16,496 nucleotides of DNA from Zasmidium citrigriseum (Eukaryota; Ascomycota; Dothideomycetes; Mycosphaerellales; Mycosphaerellaceae). How positions within the stretch are numbered: position 1 is the stretch's first letter; each line of letters begins with the position of its first letter. Where the stretch lies: assembly GCA_002786025.1 (NCBI GenBank), contig NHNW01000123.1:1-16496 (forward strand), read 5' to 3'. This document shows, one piece after another, positions 10,703 through 16,496 of the stretch. Both the position numbers and the translations under genes were made by a program. The notes under the pieces are model-generated. The model was not told the origin of the DNA, did not search any database, and saw nothing but the letters and a program-made list of their open reading frames with translations.

Positions 10703-11299
10703 TTATAACTCTCTATATCGGAGTAGTGTCGAATACACATTTATATCTAGCTACTATCTAATACTAAAATATCTAATTAAAAGTTTAGCTTCTCGGCGAA
10801 TAATTAAATGTAACTTTCTATAAAAACGTAACTATCGATAGTACTCGTAGTCTAGTAACGGTTATAGTATAGACGACCGTAGTAGTATAAGACTAGAGCG
10901 TTACCTATTATACTAGTATAACTACTAACCGTAGCGATAGTGCTTACTAGATTACGGCGAAGGTAATAGAGAGCTATTTAATATAGTACTAGACCTAGAA
11001 CAACTATAGTACGCTAGTAAGTTAACGATACTAGTAGTCGGAACCTATAACTAGAAGTAGTCTTACGATAGTTACTTTAGTAGAATAGTATACCTATACG
11101 TATGTCTTATAGTATCTATATAGTACTAACGTACTCGTAATTAATCTTATAGCCGTAGTTAAGCGTTAACGTGCTCGTAGTCTAGTCTCGTAGGCATTAT
11201 AGGATATACTAATCGTACCTAGACTAGTATATATAACTATAGGCTCTTCTTACTCTCTACTCGAGTTCTTAAACATCGCTACAATAAGTACTAATAACC
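10703..11299. other. RIP-mutated spacer, no relic recognised
   Basis: Stops are dense in the plus-strand frame I followed and no conserved motif was seen. The region lies between the low-complexity relic and the P-loop relic, so it may contain a lost promoter or the N-terminal part of the downstream gene. Confidence 0.35.
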
Positions 11300-11660
11300 G
11301 TAGATCCGGCGGCCGTCGATAATATAGTATCCGAACTATAGTTCGACTACGACGTCGCCCCTTATAGTACTACTAGTCTAAAGAACGAGCCGCACCCGGA
11401 CTATATAGTCTGTCGAGAGGCTTTTAAGCGGCTATAGGCGTACGAAACTTAAGTTATTAGTATCCTCCGCGATCCCCTATCGACTACGAAAGACTAGAAC
11501 GTAATAACCGAGGTACTAGAAGAAGGCTTCCGTAAGAGGGTTAGATAAGGCTAGCCCGAATAGACTATATTTGCTATCTATAGCGATATAGGGCTTAGTA
11601 GGTACGCTATATCGAATTTTAAAGGAGCCTAACTAACGCTCGGTAAGAGTAGTCTTATTA
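11300..11660 (+). pseudogene. RIP-inactivated P-loop NTPase, SLIP-GC/dynamin-like GTPase N-terminus
   Basis: One plus-strand frame reads well from about 11300. It includes NEPHPDYIVCREAFKRL, ISILRDPLSTTKDQNVI and EVLEEGFRKRV, then IFAIYSDIGL and, at about 11636-11665, TLGKSSLINSLL. The pattern of an ETxVxxILxDPL helix, a GDxGxGKSxLINSLL P-loop and hydrophobic strands resembles the N-terminal part of fungal nuclear GTPase SLIP-GC-type proteins. That comparison is from memory. Several Ser and Tyr codons probably derive from Gly (GGC to AGC after T) and His. After the first P-loop copy the sequence enters a 66-bp tandem array and the normal remainder of a GTPase is not recognisable, so the gene was probably disrupted there or this is only a fragment. 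It could be another class of P-loop NTPase. Confidence 0.42.
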
Positions 11661-12162
11661 ACTCCCTTCTAAGTACTAGCTCGGAAAAGGTAGCCTTATT
11701 AACTCCTTTCTAAGTACTAGCTCGGAAAAAGTAGCCTTATTAATACTCGGCAAGAGTAGTCTTATTAACTCCTTTCTAAGTACTAGCTCGGAAAAAGTAG
11801 CCTTATTAATACTCGGTAAGAGTAGTCTTATTAACTCCTTTCTAAGTACTAGCTCGGAAAAAGTAGCCTTATTAACACTTAGTAAGAGTAGTCTTATTAA
11901 CTCTCTTCTAAGTACTAGCTCGGAAAAAGTAGCCTTATTAACGCTTAGTAAGAGTAGTCTTATTAACTCTCTTCTAAGTACTAACTCGGAAAAAGTAGCC
12001 TTATTAACGCTCGGTAAGAGTAGTCTTATTAACTCTCTTCTAAGTACTAACTCGGAAAAAGTAGCCTTATTAACTCTCTTCTAAGTACTACTAGCTCGGA
12101 AAAAGTAGCCTTATTAACGCTCGGTAAGAGTAGTCTTATTAACTCCCTTCTAAGTACTAGCA
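11637..12162 (+). repeat. 66-bp tandem array re-encoding a P-loop (GKSSLINSLL)
   Basis: The element cggtaagagtagtcttatta and its variants begin at 11641, 11748, 11814, 11880, 11946, 12012 and 12122. Spacing is exactly 66 bp in the middle of the array. Spacings of 107 and 110 bp at the two ends reflect an extra partial unit of 41 or 44 bp that lacks the ggtaagagtagtc segment. A full unit is 22 codons and reads GKSSLINSLL followed by a Ser-rich SEKVALL segment, so each unit carries a Walker A-like motif. The partial units are not multiples of three, so the frame moves from 2 to 1 to 0 along the array. Single-base differences between units are mostly c/t, as in cgg versus tag. Confidence 0.85.
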
Positions 12163-12221
12163 CTATTACGAGTAGTATACGTCTAGATACTTTACTAATA
12201 GCCGAAGACTTCCGCGCTACC

Positions 12222-12415
12222 GACAAGACTAAGTACGACGACGACGAGTAAGCTAGAAGCGACGAGACGAGCTCCGATAAGACGACGATAAGTAAGCCGG
12301 AAGCGACGAGATAAGGTCCGATAAGACGACGACGAGTAAGACTTCTATACCGCCGATAAGACTAAGTATAACGACGACGAGTAAGCTAGAAGCGACGAGA
12401 CGAGGTCCGATAACT
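12222..12415 (+). repeat. 44/45-bp acidic-type repeats
   Basis: The motif aagcgacgag recurs at 12257, 12301 and 12390, spacings of 44 and 89 bp, within a larger duplicated segment beginning gacaagactaagta (12222) and gataagactaagta (12355). In one frame the first copy reads TDKTKYDDDE and further Asp/Glu/Ser-rich sequence. The period is not a multiple of three, so later copies change frame. It lies just after the P-loop array and may be a degenerate acidic tail of that gene. Confidence 0.55.
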
Positions 12416-12463
12416 CCTCGGAGAAGTAGTCGATACTAGATACCTTCGCTAGAAGAAGGGCCG

Positions 12464-12548
12464 GGTAGGAGAAGTAGCTAGGTAGGAGGAGTAGCTAGGT
12501 AGGAGGAGTAGCTAGGTAGGAGGAGTAGCTAGGTAGGAGAAGTAGCTA
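12464..12548 (+). repeat. 17-bp minisatellite, five copies
   Basis: Copies start at 12464, 12481, 12498, 12515 and 12532, each close to ggtaggaggagtagcta. The outer copies have gagaag in place of gaggag. The 17-bp period rotates through all frames, so it is probably not protein-selected. The strand carries purine-rich (GGA) runs. Confidence 0.85.
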
Positions 12549-13080
12549 GACGGAGGGTTAACTTACTATCTCCTCCGTCTCTTCGTACTTAATCTTACTA
12601 ATATTACGGTATAGAAGAGTCGATAGCGGAGATCGAGTCGATTATATATAAGAGCTTATAGTAGAATCTACGGATCTCGGGGCGCGAACTCTTTAATAGT
12701 TATATCGATATAGTATCGGAAGATCGATATATATATATCCTAATTCCCTCCGATAGAGATAATATATAGTATAGGGAACGTACTAGAATATTATTTATTA
12801 ATATAGCTATTAGGAGATAAGGTCGAAAATTCTAATATAATAGAATATACCGAAGTCCGACTAGACTCCGATATAGTATAGTAGATACCCGATTAGAGAT
12901 AGTTATATAGAACTTCTAAAAATATAATATTAGACTAGACCTCTACCTTTTAAATATATATATCTGTCGCTTTTATTCTCGATATCTCTTATCGTGTCTA
13001 TATATCTACGCCCTACTACCTAGGTAGATAGGCTATACCTATTAATCGTTAATTAGGAAATAAAGAAAATAATAGAAAAT
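12549..13080. other. RIP-mutated spacer, AT-rich
   Basis: No recognisable relic. Runs such as gatatatatatatcc near 12724 and aaatatatatatc near 12953 make this one of the most AT-rich parts of the block. An intron-like minus-strand pattern at 13039-13086 was considered and not accepted. Confidence 0.35.
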
Positions 13081-13803
13081 ACTTACCGCCGTCCCCGCTA
13101 CTACTTAGCTAAAACCTCTCCTATCTTACTACGTTCTATCGTAGTTATTACTAGTCTACTAACTAAATTCCTCCTACTACTCCCTTATTATCGCGCTCCT
13201 CTGCTCGCCTATATTCTATAGGCTACGTATCTAGGGACTATAGACCTCCGACGTAGTAACGAACTAATTACGAGGCCCCTACTAATATACACCCCTACTA
13301 GGTAGCTAGGTCTCGTAGAAATCGTCTACGATCGGTAGGCTTATTAGACGACTAATCGGGTATCGATTAGCTAGAAGGAAATATCGATACTTAATTATAG
13401 TATCCCTAGCGGCGTTCTTATAGTAGACCCGGTAGTAGATATCGATAGTCTATATATAGCTATTAGTATCGGGGATACGATCTTTAGTATATTCTAGCTA
13501 GTAATAGTTAGTAATTTATCCGTATAAGATAGTAGCTCTATTATTATACCTAATACTATAGGAACTAAAGGGTCGTATTATTAACAATATAGACAACCTT
13601 CGTCGATACCGGGAAGCTAAGATTACGACTCTTTAAATAACTCTAGTTCGGTAGGGGAAAGTTAGATTAAGGTTTACTAGAACGAGGTATACTTAGACCG
13701 CTAGAGCGAGGCGTACCTAGACCGCTAGAGCTAGGAGTACTTAGACCGCCCGCCGACTATCGCTTATTGTCGTTAGACATTATTAATTAATTTAATTAAG
13801 TAA
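13081..13803 (+). pseudogene. Coding relic, function unknown
   Basis: A plus-strand frame from about 13081 to TAA 13801-13803 (about 240 codons) has clearly fewer stops than other frames, nearly all TAG. Readable parts include a hydrophobic N-terminal stretch (KFLLLLPYYRAPLLAYIL near 13165-13220), VDPVVDIDSLYIAISIGDTI near 13425-13485, and a C-terminal YLDRxSxx repeat. I recognise no family. The minus strand over 13087-13340 is also fairly open, so strand assignment is not certain. The upstream limit is unknown. Confidence 0.3.
13690..13755 (+). repeat. 24-bp in-frame repeat, three copies
   Basis: Units start at tacttagaccgctagag (13690), tacctagaccgctagag (13714) and tacttagaccgcc (13738), exactly 24 bp apart. 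In the frame of the surrounding relic each copy encodes YLDR, a former Gln (TAG), Ser and two more residues. The last copy is truncated into a Pro-Pro end. Confidence 0.75.
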
Positions 13804-14176
13804 TGTAATTAAGTAGATTACTAGCTTATTATTATAGTTATTAAGGTTAGTATCGAGAGGAAGAAGAGGAAGTAGACGAAAGCCCGTATATATACCTAGC
13901 TCCTACCTCTATATACGCCCGGATTAATACTCTATTACGCGTAATTCGGGTGTAACCGGCGGTAAGCTCGCGCGTAATACTATTATCGACGGTAGGCACG
14001 CCTAAGGTAGGCCTATATAATTAGAATCGTATATAAAGCCTATAACCGTTAGTTTAAAACTAGCTCGTAAACAATACTATTAACTTACTAATACTAACTT
14101 ACTAATAACTAATTATTTAACAATATAATAATATTAATACTAACCTAATACTCCTAATTATCTATACTCTCTAAAA
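13804..14176. promoter_or_regulatory. Relic promoter and 5' leader of the 14177 gene
   Basis: A TATA-box-like tatataaag lies at 14030-14038, about 140 bp before the proposed start. It is followed by an A/T/C-rich, G-poor leader (about 14055-14160) with repeated aacttactaat-type words, as in many fungal 5' untranslated regions. The whole stretch shows the same CA/TG depletion as its neighbours. Function is inferred from position only. Confidence 0.35.
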
Positions 14177-14921
14177 ATAGCGATATACGGCCTAGGCCTA
14201 GATAGAGTAAGTACCTCCGATACGGGTCCGATATAACTAATCTAACTATATGTTATAGAACCGAATAGTAAATAGAGTAACGATAACTAGCTAGCGTAGT
14301 GTCTTCTACTATAATAACGACTACGACTTTATTCGAGTCGGCTAGTATAGATATACCGCTATAGTAGAGGAGCTCTATATCGTCTATCGTTAGGTTATAG
14401 AAGGCGATCGTAGAGGCGACGAATACTATAAAATTATCCTCGCCTTCGTCTTACGCCCCCTACGAGGCACGCTCGTACGTACTTCGTCGATCGACTATAA
14501 CGTATATACCGTTTCTCCGACCGATCCTACTATTATATAGGATCTAGTATTTAACCTCGTCGGCGATACGAATAACAATACGACTCCGAAAGGCGCTATA
14601 ATCGTAGTAGCTCTAGCTTCTATATAGCCGGCTAACGTTAAGATACTAAGGGGTGTACCGAAGATTATATATTACGTTATAATAGTAGATAGTAAGATTA
14701 AAAGGCTCGTCTACTTTAATAATATTAGATAGCTAGATATCTAGATAGGAACGGGAGCGATAGAGGTATAGGAGAAGGCTAGTAGGGCGACACTACCTAA
14801 ACTACTAGTACTAGGTAACGGTACTATAGGATATTAAGGATTATATATATTAGATACTATATCTAAAGGCGGGGAGGAGGGTAGTTCGGAGGAGGCGACT
14901 ACTAGAGAATATACTATATAA
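14177..14921 (+). pseudogene. RIP-inactivated small two-exon gene, function unknown
   Basis: The gene outline survives. The start is ATA 14177-14179 in the context aaaaATAgcg, consistent with a former ATG. Exon 1 (14177-14206) gives 10 codons, a 52-bp intron relic follows, and exon 2 (14259-14921) continues in phase 0 to TAA 14919-14921. That makes a product of about 230 residues. Exon 2 reads smoothly through FIRVG, AIVEELYIVYR, EYYKIILAFVLRPLRGTLVR, DYNVYTVSPTDPT and VFNLVGDT, with scattered TAG codons as former Gln or Trp. The C-terminus is Gly/Glu/Ser-rich. I recognise no family. Its 3' end faces the DUF6589-like relic about 40-55 bp away, a convergent arrangement. Confidence 0.5.
14207..14258 (+). 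other. Fungal intron relic with mutated acceptor context
   Basis: The segment starts GTAAGTACC, contains ctaatctaac as a branch-site-like element about 20 bases before its end, and finishes gttatag. A former CAG acceptor changed to TAG would fit the CA-to-TA pattern. Its length is 52 bp. Removing it joins two open frames. Confidence 0.5.
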
Positions 14922-14960
14922 ATAGGGCTAGGTATACCGATAAGCTTCCGATACTAGATA

Positions 14961-16496
14961 TTAATTTCCAATTTCTTATAGATCGAGAGGGGCAAAATAG
15001 TCGTCGTATAAAGGATCCTAAACTCTATCTATATTATCCGGAGTAGACGGTACCTCGAAATAGCTATCTGGCTTATTGTCGACGATAACCGAATCGTGTT
15101 TATTTAGGTCCCTATTAGAAGCCCGAGTAACTACTAGACTACCTCGTACTATATATTTTCGATTAAATGTCTTAATATAAGCGGTAACGCGTATAGCTCC
15201 TTCCTAATAGACGTCCTCTCCTTAGTAGTTAATATAGTCTATAGCGGGCGCTAAACGAGGATAAGGATATAGAACCTAAGAAGCGATAAGGTTATTAAGT
15301 AGAGCCTATTTATTATAGCTAATATTGCGATAACTATGCCTCCTCGAGTTCTCTAACCTAAACTCTTCTTCGAAGGTAGTAGTTATGTCCGTAATAAGCT
15401 AACAATTAAGAGCTACCCGGTAGAACGTCTTATCGACATTATACGTCGAGTTCTTAAAATTGCGTATATCTAATTTGTACCGTAGGTTTATTAACTTAAG
15501 TAGTTTATCTATAGCGATCCCTTTCCTATACTTGCTAGTTATATTAACAATACTACTACTAAGGATTACCCGTTTTAGATTATCGTTAGAATACTTAAGG
15601 ATCTAAAGGAAATATAGTATCTTACGACTGTAATTGTACTACCTAGTACCGAAGAATAATACTACTAGTTAGGGAAGTAAGCGCTTAATATAGCCGATAT
15701 CTATACGGCGAGTAGCCGTCTAGAGTATTATATATACCTCCGATATATATAGTCTACGGTAGAGGTACTAAAAGTTAGGATTATTATACTCGATACCGTT
15801 AACTTAACCCGACTACGCCCTACTCGATAATATAGCCCGGCGTATATTCTCTAGTATCTTGTAGTACTCCGCCGCCGATAGGGATCCGATAGTAGCTTCG
15901 GTAGCCTTAATATTATTAAAGATATCTTTATCGCTAATAGTACGTTTAAGCGACGGCTAGAATATAGATTTCCTCTTAAGCTTAAGTAAAAAGAGAGCGA
16001 CGACTCGAGCCTAGTACCTATTAATAACGACTAGACGCAATATCTAGTACTTCGGCTTCGACTATATTAAACCAACCGATCTAAGCTAGCGAGCGTTAAA
16101 CGAGAGCGTATAGCGGTTAGCATCCTAACTAGAATGCGAATAATACGTACGACATAGTATACTACAAAGATTTATCGCTATATAGAACAATGCGTTTACC
16201 CCGAGGAGCTATCGCCGACGATCGAACGGCTTCTTAGCCTCTAAGTTCTCCGAATAGATACTACGGATCCGCTAGATAGTAAGCTAATCGCTATAGACTA
16301 GCTATTGTCGGTCCGTAAACGCCCGGTAGTTGTCCGATTTAAATCTAAACTTGTAACGCTAGATATTATCGTATATAGTAGTAGTTCTATTAATAGTACC
16401 CTCGTTCTTATCGATAATTCCGATAGGATAAAACTTAGTCTTAGTAGGTAGTAGAACGTTAATCGTAGGCTATTACGTCTACCTATATAGATACTT
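14961..16496 (-). pseudogene. RIP-inactivated DUF6589-like protein, 5' end beyond window
   Basis: On the minus strand one frame runs from 16469 down to about 14976 (498 codons, possibly ending at TAA 14961-14963) with TAG/TAA interruptions only and no frameshift. Near 16264-16306 it reads LVYSD, stop, LTI, stop, RIRSI, which fits an original (G)DQLTxxRxR motif. It continues with EAKKPFDRR, then GVNALFYIAINL, where a P/G-x-x-x-LFH-(L/M)xxNL helix is expected, and later a motif resembling SxQARVVALFLxKL (near 16000). This order resembles the DUF6589 family of fungi, whose function is unknown; the match is from memory. The C-terminal part ends DYFAPLDL. The N-terminal part lies past the right edge. 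Changed residues (His to Tyr, Gly to Ser, Gln/Trp to stop) all fit CA-to-TA or TG-to-TA. Confidence 0.58.

Larger units (their letters stand above)
2716..16496. repeat. RIP-mutated block 2, extends beyond the right edge
   Basis: From about 2716 to the end of the window CA and TG are almost eliminated while CG, CC, CT, GG and AG persist. TAG/TAA triplets occur in all frames, TGA is nearly absent, and CTAG is extremely common. This matches C-to-T mutation restricted to CpA on both strands, carried close to completion. The block contains several readable dead genes and many short tandem repeats, annotated separately. From 2716 to about 4260 I found no convincing relic: an open stretch at 2974-3159 has hydrophobic residues but no recognisable domain. 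RIP needs duplicated DNA, so the block was multi-copy at some time. Confidence 0.9.

Noticed and set aside
11637..12548. CRISPR array
   Set aside because: The repeats are directly adjacent tandem units without unique spacers, and the DNA is fungal in character.
13039..13086. Minus-strand intron-like segment (GTAAGT ... CTAATTAAC ... AATAG, 48 bp)
   Set aside because: The motifs fit a fungal intron, but the minus-strand flanks do not give a clearly better reading frame than the plus strand, so it was not annotated.
2716..16496. LTR retrotransposon or DNA transposon as the source of the RIP block
   Set aside because: No reverse transcriptase, integrase, DDE transposase or tyrosine recombinase motif was recognised in the frames read, and no terminal repeats were noticed by eye. 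This does not exclude an element whose ends lie outside the window.
1..16496. tRNA, rRNA genes or telomere repeats
   Set aside because: No cloverleaf-like or rRNA-like sequence and no TTAGGG/CCCTAA tandem run was seen. A covariance-model scan was not possible, and RIP would blur such genes.

Overview
The window looks like nuclear DNA of a filamentous ascomycete (Pezizomycotina). About 14.6 kb of the 16.5 kb carries an extreme form of repeat-induced point mutation (RIP). The dinucleotides CA and TG are almost gone, TA is very common, CG is kept, and the tetramer CTAG is everywhere. Stop codons in the damaged blocks are almost all TAG or TAA, as expected if CAG, CAA and TGG codons were converted; TGA and ATG are rare because TG itself is rare. 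One intact gene with a typical short fungal intron also points to a fungus. I cannot name the species.

Layout: 1-185 is ordinary, unmutated sequence with no gene seen. 186-1040 is a RIP-mutated block with a weak minus-strand coding relic. 1041-2715 is an unmutated island holding the only intact gene, a two-exon minus-strand gene for a small glycosylated single-pass membrane protein (1318-1964). From about 2716 to the right edge everything is RIP-mutated.

Inside the large block several dead genes remain readable once the stops are ignored: a superfamily 2 (RecQ-like) DNA helicase (about 4263-7343, +), a long low-complexity Gln/Ser/Arg-rich protein with internal repeats (about 7715-10702, +), the start of a P-loop NTPase resembling fungal SLIP-GC-type GTPases (about 11300-11660, +) running into a 66-bp tandem array that re-encodes its GKSSLIN-type P-loop, an unknown relic (about 13081-13803, +), a compact unknown gene with TATA box, start and intron still visible (14177-14921, +), and a DUF6589-like protein (about 14961 to beyond the right edge, -). 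The last two converge tail to tail. Tandem repeats of 17, 24, 44/45, 57, 63/66 and 66 bp lie in and between these relics.

RIP acts on duplicated DNA, so the block was once part of a multi-copy segment several genes long. The reading frames are hardly disturbed by indels (498 codons without a shift in the DUF6589-like relic), so inactivation was almost purely by point mutation. The best interpretation is a silenced, duplicated gene-carrying segment (a large mobile element or a subtelomeric duplication) around a small surviving gene island. No recombinase, reverse transcriptase, transposase or terminal repeat was recognised, so the type of element is unresolved.
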